The notes below the pieces were generated by a model. It saw nothing but the letters and a program-made list of their open reading frames with translations. It ran no database searches and was not told the DNA's origin. A stretch of 64,000 nucleotides of DNA from Petaurus breviceps papuanus (lineage: Eukaryota; Chordata; Mammalia; Diprotodontia; Petauridae): the NCBI GenBank assembly GCA_028583685.1, contig JAMXIF010001253.1, forward strand, positions 35,289,230 to 35,353,229, written 5' to 3'. Positions 22,906 to 35,252 of this stretch are shown here, piece after piece (position 1 is the first letter of the stretch; every line of letters begins with the position of its first letter). The translations under genes were made by a program, and so were the position numbers.

Positions 22906-24858
22906 CTGATGACTCCTTCCTGAAGAGCATGCATTTGGGCATAACATAGCAGGTCTTTATTGGTTCCTGTGATTTAAAGAGTCGTTTCAAATATAATCAA
23001 TGACTGAGTAATGAAGAACATGGGAGTTGTTAAGGAGAAAATTCCATTTTCACATTTGAGATATATTCAGTGCTTTCTTTTCCTTATAATTTCAGCAAGG
23101 GATGGTAGAGGGTATTTCTTTGCTACAAGCACATGGCAGTGGAAACTCATACTTACCTCAGTAAGCATGAGTTCCTGTCCCCCTTCTGCTTTTATTTTTC
23201 TTTCCATGAGCATAGATCAGTGAATAGATAATGAACAGTGAACAATTCTTGCCTCAGTGACTACTTGAAGAGTTTGAAAAATTCTGAGTCAACTCTCAGC
23301 TAGGCAAGTGGAAGTGAAACTTGCAACATTTTCTTTGTGGGGGAAGGGGTGAAGTGCCAGAATCAGCAAAAGAACTAAAGAAAATCAAAGCTCTACCTTG
23401 TCTGGAAATGGAATCTGGACCATTCGAGTTACTCAGTCTGCAAAGTGCAGAGTTAACCACAAAATATTCTTTAAATATCTATTTACCAAAACCACAAAGT
23501 TGCCTTTACTTCTGGGAGTTTAAAATTTATTGTTTTCTATATCCGTCTTTCTCAATGCATGCCTTTGTGTTCTTTTCTTTCCTAAGAATTTTCTATGGTG
23601 TAAGAAATAGATTGCTGCCTTCTACCTGGTTGTAACTTGAGCATGATTTCCAGAAGGACAGCTTTGAATTCCTTTTGAAGAGATCATAGACATGAAAAAA
23701 AGCTAAACATTATTTTTAGAGATTTTCTTGGAGTTATTCCAGGCTAAGGCCTACAGGAAACAGAAAGAAGGCTAGAGAAGCCTGACTCCAGTCTTTTAGG
23801 CATCACACCCTCAAGATGAAATCAGTCTTTGAGAGTCTCTCAAAGCCAGAGTACTTATAGGAAGGGGAGCCATGTGGGTTAAAAGTTACATTAATATTAA
23901 TTATTTGTGGAATATTTATATGTCTTAATAGTTTGTAAGTTTTTTTTTAAAATACTACTTGTTCCTATCCTCAGATCACCCATCTATTAGAGAATAACTA
24001 GGCTGTAAATTTTCCATTTCCCAATGAATATTGCAAAGTATTTTCATCCGATATATTTCATACACTTATGGAATATTTAAAGAAAAAATCATTGCATTAA
24101 ATTTTATCATTTTAGGCTTTTTTTCCAATTTTATGGTCAAAAACTTCTAGATTCAACTTTTTTTTAACAATAAAACAGGCAGGGAAAGTCATGTAATTAT
24201 TGAGTGTTTCACGTACACCAGCTATGAAACGTAGACTATACTTCACAAAGATATGAGAACTCATGGGAAAAACTCAAAGTGACTAAATATTCTGAGGCAA
24301 AGAAAAATAGACATTGGAAACTCCTAGGAAAAAGGGAATGAGCATGTGGAAAAGGGTGTGTGGGGAAATTGGAAAATATCATTGAGAGTAAGAAGAGGCA
24401 ACAGAAAAAGACAGTGTAAAAAACAGAAAAGGGGGAGAAAGTAGAGAGGGCAAATACTCTGTTTTTACTTGGCCAGAAAATCAGTAAACGTCCATCATAC
24501 AAAACAACTTAGAAACTAGGAAAGGACAAGTGATATAAAAAGACTTCAATGTGAAGGTCTATGGAGAAAGAGACAAGAAAATTAAAACTGGAGGAAAAGG
24601 AAATACAAACAAGTTTTGAATTTATTTGTTCTTTTAAAAATGTATCAGTTCTCAGTTGAAAGTTTTGGATTGTTTTGTTTGTCTATTTTCCTTCTTTTTG
24701 TTTTCCTATAAGACTTTCCTGATATCCTAGGAAGGGAAAAGGGATGTGTAGAACTGGGAAGAAAAATACCTGTGGACAATCATCACCAAGGGGGAACAAA
24801 ACCTAGCTCAGGATGATGTATTATGACTCTAAAAAAATTACCTTTCATTAAGATATCT
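22906..24858. other. no gene or clear repeat
   Basis: Unique-looking sequence. The longest frame (104 codons at 23321-23635) shows no domain or start context that I recognise. Confidence 0.4.
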
Positions 24859-24865
24859 TTGTGTG

Positions 24866-24870
<5 letters not shown>

Positions 24871-24914
<44 letters not shown>
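24871..24914. repeat. (TA)n tail of the HAL1
   Basis: Pure TA dinucleotides directly after the left target duplication. In the element's orientation they form its 3' tail. Confidence 0.9.
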
Positions 24915-24918
<4 letters not shown>

Positions 24919-25504
24919 TCGATTTTAAAACTTTGAATCGAAGATTCATTCCCTTCCTCCCTTGTCACCCACCCTTACTGGGAAGAGAAGCAGTTGAGTA
25001 TAGGTTGTACATGTGTGGCTAATGCAAAACAATAACATAGTACATATATTGGAAAAGACTGACTGTATTTCCCTCCCTCTTATCCCACCTCCTACTTGTT
25101 CAATTCTCTACTTTCATCCCATCCCTTTTCCAAAGTGGGTGCTTCCAACTTCCCTGGCCTCCCTTCCATCATTCCTCTCTCATCCCCTTCCCCCCCTACT
25201 CTCCTGGAGGGTGAGATACCCTATTTAGTGTGTATTTCATTCCCTCCTCAAGCCAAATTCAATGGGAATAAGGTTGACCCATTCCCTTTTGCCTTCCTAT
25301 TCTTCCCCTCCATTGTAACCATTTTCCCTGGCCTCTTCTTTATGAGATAGTTTACTCCATTCTGTCTCTCCCCATATCCTCTCATTATTTTCCTCTCTCA
25401 CCTCTTAATTTCACCTTTTAAGTATCATCCCTTCCTATTAAATTGGTCCAGTGCCCTCTATCTATGTATACCTGTAAACATATATACACACATTCACATA
25501 TGTA

Positions 25505-25562
25505 TTCATATGCCCATATACACTTATATATATACATATACATATATATATATATATATATA
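25505..25562. repeat. (TA)n microsatellite inside the HAL1
   Basis: Imperfect then pure TA repeats between the ORF1-downstream block and the purine-rich spacer of the HAL1. Confidence 0.85.
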
Positions 25563-26050
25563 TTCCCTTCAACTACTGAGAAAAGTTTCATCAGTTACAA
25601 TTATTGTTTTTCCATGTAGGAATGTTAATAGTTCAACTTGGATAAGTTCCTTATGATTTCTTTTCCCTGTTTACCTTCTCATGCTTCTCTTGCTTCTTGT
25701 ATCTGAATGTCAAATTTTCTATTCAATTCTGGTTTTTTCAGCAAGAATGCTTAAAAGTCCTCTATTCCACTGAATGACCATATTTACCCCTGAAACATGA
25801 TACTCAGTTTTGCTGGGTAGGTGACTCATGGTTTTAATCCCAGCTCCTTTGACTTCTAGAATATCGTATGCCAAGCCCTTTGATCCCTCAGTGTAGAAGC
25901 TGAGAGATCCTGGGTTATCCTGATTGTGTTTCCACATTATTCAAATTGTTTCTTCCTGGCTGCTTGTAATATTCTCTCCTTAATCTGGGAATTCCAGAAC
26001 CTGGCTATAATATTCCTAGGAGTTTTCTTTTTGGGATCTTTTTCAGGAGG

Positions 26051-26741
26051 TTATTGGTAGATTCTTTCAACCTCTATTTTGCTCTCTGGTACTAAAACAT
26101 CACGGCAGTTTTCTTTGAGAATTTCCTGGAGGATAATTTCTAGGTTCTTACTTTGATCATGGCTTTCAGGTAGTCCAATAATTTTTAAATTATCTCTCCT
26201 GGATCTATTTTCCAGGTCAGTGGTTTTTCCCATGAGATATTTCACATTGCCTTCTATTCTTTCATTTGTTTGGATATGTTTAACAGCATCTTGATTTCTC
26301 ATTAAGTCATTAGGTTCCATTTGCTCCAATCTAATTCTGAAGCAATGATTCTCCTCATTGAGCTTTTGAGATTCTTTTTCCATCTGGCAGATTTGGCTTT
26401 TTAAGGCATTCTTCTCCTCATTGCCTTTTTGAACCTCTTTTGCCATTTGAGTCAGTCTGTTTTTTAAAGTGTGATTTTCCTCAGTCAGGCTGTTGACTTT
26501 CATTTCATAATTTTCTTGCATTGTTCTCATTTCTCTTCCCAATTTTTCCTCCACTTCTCTTATCTGCTTCTTAAGGTCCTCTATGGCCTGTAACCAGCTT
26601 GTATTTTCCTTTGAAGCTTTTGGTGCAGGAGTTCTGACTTCACTGTCTTCCTCCTGTTCCATGCCTTGTTCATTTTTTGTCCCCAAAATAGGAGTCTAAT
26701 TTTGGAATCTTCTGTCTGCTTTGTTTCCTTTGCCTGGTCAT
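26051..26741 (-). pseudogene. HAL1 ORF1 (RNA-binding coiled-coil protein), broken
   Basis: The likely start is the ATG at 26741 (MTRQRKQSRQK, then IPKLDSYFGDKK), which stops after 23 codons. A second frame continues with NEQGMEQEEDSE and stays open to 26051. It encodes a long heptad-rich coiled coil (IEDLKKQIREVEEKLGREM, later LTEENHTLKNRLTQMAKEV and similar repeats). The RRM-like domain follows (ENRSRRDNLKIIGLPESHD) and then the start of the C-terminal domain (EILKENCRDVLVPESKIEV). After 26051 the C-terminal domain continues with stops. A single frame change near the N-terminus and later stops make it non-functional, but about 200 residues remain open. Confidence 0.8.
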
Positions 26742-27094
26742 GTCTCCACTCAGTCACTTTACCCCTGGGCTTTTTGCCACAGTAGGACTCTGCCACCAGA
26801 CAGGGGAGCTTTCGTCCCAAATGCTGGGGTTTTCTCAGCTCCTGGAGGTATTAGATGGGTGCCCTCTTTGAGGTCTCCACATGCTCTGGCAAGCTGGACA
26901 CAAACCCCAGGACCCTTGTGTGAGTTTTTAAGAAAAGATCACCGAAGGATAATTTTCCAGGAAGTAGAAAATGGATATAACATACAAAAGAGTTGAAGAA
27001 CTTCTGGACAATGGGACAAATACATCACTTAGCAGATTTCATCTGTCCCTTGAAAAGTATTCCTCTTCTCACTGTAGCTTCCATCTACTATTTT

Positions 27095-28870
27095 TCATAT
27101 ACTTTGTTATGTGCTAGGAATACAATGAAATGAAAAAAATATCCACTGCCCTCAAGGAACTCACATTTTAATGGGAAGAAAACAATACATAAATAACTAA
27201 CTACAGAGAATACATAGATGTGTATATATATATATATGTATATATATACACACATATATATTTATGCACACACATACACACACATATATATGTATATATA
27301 GACATTTTATGCATTACATAAAAATTGTACACGCATATGTATATATGTGTTCATATACATTGTTAATATAATGCAATATGACATAATATATTAGTGAAAG
27401 TAATCTTAGAAGAGAAGGCATCAACAGCTGAAGGGACCAGAAAAATCCTCCTGCAAAAGGGATTAGAGGGATTTAAGTTTAGTCTTGAAAATGTCAAAAG
27501 AAAGAGGTGGAAATGAGGATGAAGAGCTTTCCAAATATTAAAAAAAAGGTCAGTGTCAAAGCATCAAGACAAGGGATAGAGTCATGTAGGAGGAAGAACA
27601 ATTAGGCTAATGACGATGGAACATATAATATATGAAGGGAGTAAATTGTACGTCAACTGGAAATTTAAGAAGTGACTTGGTTTTATAAAACTTTAATTGC
27701 CAAAGAGAAGATTTATATTTTATCCTTGATGGAACAGGGATCTACTATATTTGAGTGTGGGATTGGCAGGAAGACTGCATGATCAGACCTATGTTTTACC
27801 CCAAAAAATCACTTTACCAGCTGCAGGAAGAATTAATTGGAGTGGGGAAATATTGGAGGCAGGGATACTAATTAAAAGTCAATTACCTAGTCCAAATGAG
27901 AAGTGATGAGGGCTTGAACAATGAAGGGGGAAGGGAGATTGGGGGTAGTTCAGTAAATGGAAAGATGTGTTATGAAGATTGAATGACAATATTTGGCAAC
28001 AGATTTGGTATGGTGGTAAGTGAGAATGAGGATCATACTAAGGTTGTATACCTGGGTGACTGAAAAGATGGTGGAACCTTTGATTATGAAGAAATTCTGA
28101 AGAAAGGAGTGTTGTTGTCAGGGGAAACAATTAATTTTGGAAATGCTGAGTTTGAAGTACCTATAGGACATGCAATTTGAGATATCCTAAAGGCAACTGG
28201 TTATGTGAATTGGGAGATCAGAGATCCACATAAACATCAGGGAATTATTTGTGTATAGATGATTTTTTAATCCATAGGAATTGTTGAGATCACTAAATGA
28301 TGGAATGTAGATAAGGGACAAAAGAAGAGAGTCCAAGACACAGCCTTGGCACATACTAATATGGATATAACACAAGCAAAGGATATTGAGGAGTAGTGAG
28401 GGAAACCATGAAGAGGGCGAAGTTAATTAAAGTGGAGAGGAAAGTATTCAGGAGGATCAATAGTGCAATAGTGTCACAGTCTGCAGAAAGATGACAGAGG
28501 TCAAGAAAGATGAAAACTAAAAAAAAAAGGTCCTTGGATTGGGCAACTAAGAGAACATTTGTAACTATGGAGGGGGTAATTTTCATTTAAATGATGAGTT
28601 CACAGGATTGGTTGCAGAGGGTTTAGAAAAAAGGAAGAGGAGAGAAAGTGAAGGCACAGTGTTTAGATAGCTTTGTCAAGGAATTTAGCCGAAAGGATGC
28701 TATCCCATTCAGCCTGGGGCCTGTAAATATTTGGGCACTTGAAGACCTGAGAGCTCTGAAGTGGTCAAATAAATAATTAACATTTGAATAGGCAACATGG
28801 TAATCATATGAATACCTAAGCAAAAGTAAACCTAGGTGATTTAAGAGGTCAGAAGATAAAATACCTGCCT
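27095..28870 (-). mobile_element. L2 LINE, RT region to 3' end, reverse
   Basis: The - strand near 28187-28375 translates with L2 RT signatures: CVLDSLLLSLIYIPSFSDL, then HLYTNNSLMFM. These correspond to the 'PQGSVLGPLLF' and 'HLYADDSQIY' blocks of L2. The 3' end lies near 27100 ('tactttgttatgtgctaggaatac'). A TA/CA microsatellite interrupts it at about 27212-27330. Stops and changes at the catalytic Asp-Asp box (YTNN) show it is dead. Confidence 0.8.
27212..27330. repeat. TA/CA microsatellite
   Basis: Imperfect TATATA/CACACA repeats inside the L2. Confidence 0.8.
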
Positions 28871-30479
28871 AACTTTCAGTAGGCAGACTGTGAACCAAGA
28901 TTATGGAAAGTAAAATTTGCTTTGAGATGAGGTTGCCAAGTAAGATCGTTTTTCTTTGTAACAAGGGAGAGTTGTAAGAGTGGGAGGCAAAAACACAGAC
29001 ATGACTATGATGTACAAAGTAAAAGACACCAATAATTTATTTTTAATGAGAAGCAAAGAGTAAAGAGTTGCTAGCCAGTTTGGGAGACAATGATGGAAGT
29101 AACCAGGTAAGTGGACCAAAAATTTGTAAACCAAAGCAGGTGTGACTCTTCCAATTGGGTGGAGTCACACTATTGAAGGATGGGAGTAGTGATTTTATAG
29201 GGCTGGAGAGGAATGGAATGGAGTAAAATTTGATTGATCAAGGTCCCTTGTTACTGGGTCTCAAAACTGATTTTGTACAATAATCTTTTACTCAGTTTCA
29301 GGGTTAGGGATTTCTGCATAATGAGATGCATCAGGGCCAGGTTATTTCCCAGAAGAAATTACACAACGGTATAATGTGACCCAAACTATTTTGGATTATG
29401 TGAATTGAAAGCACTAATGGGAGAGTACAGACATACATGTGCGAACAAAATGGAGTAGTTCTCAAAATGGAATAGCTCTGGATCCACACCAGCATTAATT
29501 ATAAGTTAATTTTATTTGGTCATTAAATCAAAACTCCAAAGACTTCAATCGATTAGCTTTGTTCTAATTATTATATGCACTGTTTGTTCTTTGTTACATT
29601 TTCCGAATGTATTTTAAAAGGTTGAAAACTGCTTTTTAATATATATATTCTATGATTTTTTTTTTACTTTACTCTGTCTATTCATGGCCTATGCATGGAC
29701 TTGCAACACTATCCCCTGAGTTAAAGTAATAGCTCTGATTTCTTAATTTGAATGATTACATGTGATAGTATTTTAGTATTTGTAAAAAGAAAAAAAAAAG
29801 CAGGATTGAAGTTCGGTTATCCTTTTACATGTTTCATTTATAACCTGAGATTTGCATTCCCCACTTGAGTTTTAACAAGAAATGGAGGTTAATGCTTGGA
29901 CATGCCTAGGTATATAAATGGGAGCTGAGATGAATGCAAAGTGAAAATAATAGATAAATCAGTACAAATAAAATAAGATGCTTCATCTACACCAGGTGGG
30001 TGCTTACATTTTAGGAAAGTCAAAAATACAACTCAGTTACCTCTTTCTTTCAAGTTTTACACAGTGCTGTACTTTCTAGTTAGATCCAGAAGGATGATAA
30101 TTATGATATATTTAAATCTCATCTCCCTCTGTAACTAAGTGCTGAGATGATAGCTGTCATAGAATTGCATGATAGCTAGATGCACAATGGGCTCTGGTGC
30201 AGAGAAGGCTGTTCGTTTGCTATGTTTAACCCAGATGGAAGTGACAGGTAGCAGAAATCTCACCAGCATGTTTTCAAGAGATTTCATCCAAGTTTAGCAG
30301 ACAAAAATGATCAAATGATGAGCGATGAAGATGATATTGCTGCTGGTGTTGCCATCCATCTGGGTGATGAAGCTAGAGAGATTTAGACATATTTCCAAAG
30401 CAGGACGCAGAAGGTTAAGCTGGTGAAGTCTTTCAAATCCATCCTCAATAGAATTCTAAACTGATACACATGAAAGCAC
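28871..30479. other. no gene recognised
   Basis: Unique-looking sequence. A small inverted repeat (GTGTGACTC / GAGTCACAC, 13-base loop) lies near 29140-29170. No coding signature. Confidence 0.4.
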
Positions 30480-31045
30480 TGGTTTAACAAGGGCACTTCC
30501 CTGCTCAAAAGGCTACACAATAGTAACTCACTACTGTTTTGAGAAAAAGAAAGCCCATATTTCCTATTTAAAGCTGTTCACAATCTGGATCCCAACGGGT
30601 CTTCTCATGGTTGCCTGTTTATGCTCTTATTAATCCTCACTAATGTGCCCTAATCTCTGGCCAAATGTGTTACTTATGTTTCCCTCTATATAAGTTTATA
30701 TCTCTTCTCTCTGAGCCTTCACACAGATTGTTCAATGTGCCTACAATGCTGTCATTCTTCAACTCTGTCTACAATCCTTATATTGCTTCAAATTTCAGAT
30801 TACATACTACATCCTATAATTGGTCTTTCTTGATTTTCCTTATTATTGGTTATTTTGTAAATTTTTGTCTTTATTTGTACAAATAGATGTTGTTGCATTC
30901 CCCCCCCCCGCCCCCAAAGCCATACGGTGTAAGTTCCTTAAGGCAGGACTGCTATATTTTTGTCTTTGCACTACCACTGACCACCACAACATCTGGCATA
31001 TAGTAGGGACTTAATAAATAGTTGTTGAATTGAACTGAATTGAAT
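30480..31045 (+). mobile_element. L2 LINE 3' part
   Basis: 'ggcacttccctgctcaaaagg', 'aaagctgttcacaatctgg', then 'taagttccttaaggcaggac' and 'atagtagggacttaataaat' give L2 sequence in order through its 3' end. A poly(C) run lies at about 30901-30916. Confidence 0.75.
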
Positions 31046-31059
31046 TGTGATGGAAATAG

Positions 31060-31634
31060 AGACAAATCCATCCTCCACTCAGCTGTCAAATTGATATGAT
31101 AAACCACAGTTATAATCATATAATAGTCCACACTACCCCCACCATTTAATCAACTCCAGTGCTCCCTATGGCTTGTAGGATCAAAGATAAAAACTTCTTT
31201 TGTTTTTTTTAAAACCCTTCATAACCTGATGTCTTCCTAGTTTTCTAGTCTTCTTACATTTCACTCTCTCCTCCCCCCAAACTTTTTTATATTATCTCCA
31301 TGCTATTCCTCAGACAAAACTCTCCATCTCCTGATTCTAGGCATTTTCACTGGCTGTCTCCTCTGCCTGAAATTCTCTCCCTCCTCAATCCCTGGAGTCT
31401 TTCAAGTCTTAATAAAAGTCCTACTGTCTATAGGAAATCTTTCTCAGGTCTCCTTTACCTTGTTCATATCTTGTTTGTATACACTTACTTTCATATTATC
31501 TCTCCCATTAGACCATGAGCTACTTTAGAACAAGGACTGATTTTTGTTTGTTTTTACATTCCTATGTATCCTCAACAACAAACATACTGCCTGGAACACA
31601 ATAGGTGTTTAATAAATGCTTGTTGATTTGAGGG
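31060..31634 (+). mobile_element. second L2 LINE 3' part
   Basis: 'gctccctatggcttgtaggatcaaagat', 'gcattttcactggctgtctcc', 'gaaattctctccctcctcaatccc', then 'ataggtgtttaataaatgcttgttga'. This is a well-preserved L2 3' end in the same orientation as the preceding copy. Confidence 0.85.
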
Positions 31635-32539
31635 GTTCTATAGTATAGTTTTTAACCTTGTTAAAAGTGAAGAGATTTTTAAGTGTCTGTACCAGGGAAA
31701 GTAAGTGGTTCCAGAAGGAAAACAGGGTTAAGCCCAAAGGGTAAAAACAATTATAATGAGGTTTCCAGTGTATATAGACTCTATGGATAAATAAAATTAT
31801 GAATGTAGGAAATGCATTTTTCAGAGTCATGTCAAAGACCACAGGTATCAGGAAAAAGTCAAAAAGGCATGGTCCCATAAGCCTAAGGTAAAGGAAGGGA
31901 AAATAATGTATCAAAGTCAAGAATCAATTTGAGGCTTCACAAACTGATACCTACCTGTAGAAATATTATCATCTAGTACTCTCCTATACAAGTACCTCAC
32001 ACTAACTCAATTAATCTATTTTCTCCAAACACACTGTGACTGTTTGGGCCTCTGTGCCTTTTCTTACATTTTTCCCCTCCTTGTATGCCCCACTACTTAC
32101 CTCTGTTGCCTTTAAGTCTCATTCATGTTAGTAGACAGACAAATACAGTGAAAACAGTTGTGGGAAGCAGGTTAATGGGAAAGATAAGTGATTTGGAACA
32201 ATTTTATGCTCTAGAATTATTTGTTCCTCAATTGCTACCAAAAGGCAGTTCTCTAATAACAGCTGGCTATGTAGGTGACTCCTTGAAGTTAGTTTGACAA
32301 ATTAATTCACACTAGGCTATAAACAGACCAACTGAGAATCTGGTAGTTTCCTTTTTTTTTTCTTCTTTTCATCTAGGTCCTAAACTCTGCTATTTCTATG
32401 ATACTTAAGGGAAGTGAATATTGTCAGTACCTGGCCATCCAAATTTGACACCCCTAGATTTGGCAGACAGTGACAAATTATCAGTAGCCCACTCTCATTA
32501 CTTCTCTGTAGAAAGGTAAGAGGAAACCCACTTCACATA
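31635..32539. other. no gene recognised
   Basis: A 103-codon frame on the - strand (31609-31920) starts inside the L2 end and has no known domain; it is likely chance. Confidence 0.4.
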
Positions 32540-32745
32540 GTGATCATTGTATTTAGAGTAGAGATGTTTCTCAGGCATCACCAAGTCTGACTCTGTCATT
32601 TGACAAATGAGGGAACTAAGATTTACACTGAGGTTAAATGACTTGTCAATAGTCACATGGAGTAAGTAGCATAGTCTAGTCCTTAGACTCAGAATTCCAA
32701 ACTTTATGCAATAGACCATAGTGTTCCACAATTTTACAACTATTT
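32540..32745 (-). mobile_element. MIR-class SINE, reverse
   Basis: 'atttgacaaatgagggaactaag' and 'gaggttaaatgacttgtcaatagtcaca', then 'ctcagaattcc'. Confidence 0.65.
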
Positions 32746-32864
32746 CCCTTTCCATGAGAACTCTATAGACTGTTAATTTGCTATCCTACTGATATCTGAT
32801 CACTCTTTCATGGTGCCACAGAATATTTAAACCTTTTATTTAAATCATTTTTCTTCACTGATGA

Positions 32865-33015
32865 ATTAATGAATTCTAAAACTGAAGGGGACCTTAGAGA
32901 TCATCTACTTTAACTCCTCACTTTATAGACAGGAAACCAAGTCTCAGAGAAATGAGATAAAAAGTCCAGGTTAATTAATAGCAGAACCCAGTTTAGAATC
33001 CAGATCCCAACTGAT
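32865..33015 (-). mobile_element. MIR-class SINE, reverse
   Basis: 'ggggaccttagagatcatctac' and 'cctcactttatagacaggaaacc', then 'agcagaacccagtttagaatcc'. Confidence 0.65.
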
Positions 33016-33499
33016 CCACCAGGGGAAAAAAAAAAACAAACACAAGACTGGGCAGTAGAAATGATGAACTAAGGACTAGTGATGTGTGAAAATGTGGATT
33101 TCTCTGTCAAAATAGAATGTGGAATTTCTGAGAAGTGAACATAGTGAGAAAAATGTAGATGGAAGTCATATCATAGAGCTTTCTCTAGCCCAGGAAAAAA
33201 ATCTCTCTTGGAGTACATTCACAGAAAACTACAGGGCCAACTATCAGAATTTAGAAATGGTACTAAGGGTAAAATGATAGACTGATGGCATGTCAACTTC
33301 ACCACAAAAGATGAAGCCATGCCTTTATCCAGGGGTGTGCTGGAACCAGCTCAAACCAGCTAATAACATATTGTGAACCTTTACAGCTCAGAAATCAGCA
33401 AAAACTACAAATCATGGATTGATTTATTGTTTGGTTAATTGTCTATACTTTAAAAAGTGATGGACAAAAAAACAAAAATAAAAAAGTGATGGAAATGTT

Positions 33500-33605
33500 T
33501 CCTTTAATAACTAGTAACTTTGTTAAATCCCTGTGCTAGACCCTAGAAAGAATACAAAGAAAGATGATATAGCCCCTGCCCCTCAAGTAGGTTCTGTCTG
33601 CTTCA
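33500..33605 (-). mobile_element. L2 3'-end fragment, reverse
   Basis: 'atccctgtgctagaccctagaaagaatacaaagaaag' followed by 'cccctgcccctcaag'. Confidence 0.55.
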
Positions 33606-33612
33606 TTCAGGA

Positions 33613-33655
33613 AGACACACACATGCACACACACACACACACATACACACACACA
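33613..33655. repeat. (AC)n microsatellite
   Basis: AC dinucleotide repeat with a few substitutions. Confidence 0.9.
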
Positions 33656-34045
33656 TTCAAATGCACCCAAATTACAAAATAGACAAGGATTGTCCTTAGA
33701 GTTATTTACTACCCCCTTTCAATGAATTCTGTGGCCTCCATCTTTGTGGGTCTTCTCTTTTTCATGCTCAAGTTTCAACATTCTCATGCTACCCCCAGGT
33801 TGCCAGGAGAGTCCACGGTAGTGCTAGTACTCAGAATCCAAGCTTTTTCAGGCAACTCCATCACAATGGACCTTATTATGCCTTTATTCTTTCATAAACC
33901 TATCAAGGTCCAGTAACAGAATATCCTACTATTAAATATTGAAGGGAACTTTGATCTCTAGTCCTCAACAGAATTAATATAGTAAGATAGTAGGATACAG
34001 ATATAGATGTATACCTAAATCTAGACCTAAAGTTATGTATGATGT

Positions 34046-34132
<87 letters not shown>
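34046..34132. repeat. (CT)n microsatellite
   Basis: CT repeat with one TTTCT interruption. The Leu/Ser frames over it are artefacts. Confidence 0.95.
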
Positions 34133-34140
<8 letters not shown>

Positions 34141-34254
34141 ATCTCATTTAAATCTGTGATTCTGGAGGTGTGGAGAACTCCTGGTGTGAAAATTTCCTCT
34201 ATTAATGTAAATAATGTAATAATAATCTATTAATGTTAAACAGCTTCTCTGTAT

Positions 34255-34445
34255 AACCAGATCATAGGATCACAGATTCCGAGCTGAAAGGGAGATTGGA
34301 AAATACTTTACAGAATTTCTGGAGTCACTGAGAGGAAAAATGGCCTACCCATGATCACCCCACTATTATATGTCAGAGGGAGGTTTTGAAGCAAGTTCTT
34401 CCTGACTTTTAGGCTAGCTCTCTATTTCCTACCTCAAGGCTGCTT
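34255..34445 (-). mobile_element. MIR-class SINE, reverse
   Basis: 'atcacagattccgagctgaaagggagattgg', then 'tcttcctgacttttaggctag' and 'ctcaaggctgc' at the tRNA-like end. Confidence 0.65.
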
Positions 34446-34844
34446 CTCAGGGTGTTAATGGCTGCTAAAAACTTAATGGGATGAAAGATTAAATGTTTTC
34501 ATCTTGACTTGAGGATAAAAATGATTTAGCTCAGAATGGCAGAGGGCACAAATTCAAACACCAAGGCAGGTCAGCGGGAATATAATAATAGGGTTGAAGT
34601 TTTAGGTACCTTCCACTCATATCACATAGGTTGCTGACTCCAATTACATTACTATCCCCAAAGTTCTGAGAAAGATTGAAATAATCAATTTTTCTTCAGT
34701 ACTTTTGTCCCTCTCATATCCCCTCAAAACACCAAAATGACTTAAAGTACCTGCTTTCCATTCTGCTGCACCCCTACCAAAGTCTGCCTTTTCTGCCTTT
34801 TATTGGTCTCCCAGCATTCAGCCCATCAATCCTCAATTTTGCGG

Positions 34845-35045
34845 TCCAGTAAATTGACAAACTAATAATCCTAAAACACAGGTATGACCCCAGCTCAGGA
34901 AACTGAAGTGATTCCATAGTGTATATAGGATCAAATAGAAACTCCTATTTGGCATTCAAAGTCTTTCATGATCTGACTTTTTCTTGAATCTGTCTTGAAT
35001 ATGCCTGATACTCATATCTTATCGGGACTCTTTGCCCCTCTAATT
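34845..35045 (+). mobile_element. L2 fragment
   Basis: 'cctaaaacacaggtatgacccc', 'aagtgattccatagtgtatataggatcaaatagaaactcc' and 'ttggcattcaaagtctttcatgatctg' are the L2 block found also at 31150-31230. Confidence 0.7.
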
Positions 35046-35135
35046 AAACAGGAGGGTAAAAACATGGGCTCCAGGGCCCCTAAAAAAGGAGGGGCCTCAG
35101 CATACTTTTTCTCCCCATTTCTCATCAGCTACCCT

Positions 35136-35140
<5 letters not shown>

Positions 35141-35187
<47 letters not shown>

Positions 35188-35197
35188 NNNNNNNNNN

Positions 35198-35244
<47 letters not shown>
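35141..35244. repeat. (TA)n microsatellite with a 10-N gap
   Basis: TA repeat broken by ten N at 35188-35197. The gap marks an unresolved repeat length, not missing unique sequence that I can judge. Confidence 0.95.

Positions 35245-35252
<8 letters not shown>

Larger units (their letters stand above)
24871..26915 (-). mobile_element. full-length HAL1 element (ORF1-only L1 derivative)
   Basis: Read on the - strand: a short 5' UTR (26915-26742), ORF1 (from 26741), a decayed ORF1 C-terminus to about 25700, an internal (TA)n block (25510-25562), a purine-rich spacer (about 25440-25070), an L1-like 3' end near 24915 and a (TA)n tail (24871-24914). There is no endonuclease or RT. A perfect 12-base target duplication, TTGTGTGAGTTT, lies at 24859-24870 and 26916-26927, so both ends are original. 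HAL1 elements are known L1 derivatives without ORF2 that depend on L1 for movement. Confidence 0.85.

Noticed and set aside
23827-23845. Small hairpin CTTTGAGAG-T-CTCTCAAAG
   Set aside because: Short enough to arise by chance in 64 kb; no T-run or RNA-gene context.
28187-28586. Frames with reverse-transcriptase-like blocks, as a possible host or viral RT gene
   Set aside because: The blocks and their order match L2 LINEs, the catalytic Asp-Asp is changed, and stops surround them.
33330-33450. Possible hAT-type DNA transposon end (CAGGGGTGTGCTGG)
   Set aside because: Only one end was seen, with no matching inverted end or 8-base duplication, so the element is not supported.
34039-34233. Ser/Leu repeat protein frame
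   Set aside because: Translation of a (CT)n tract.
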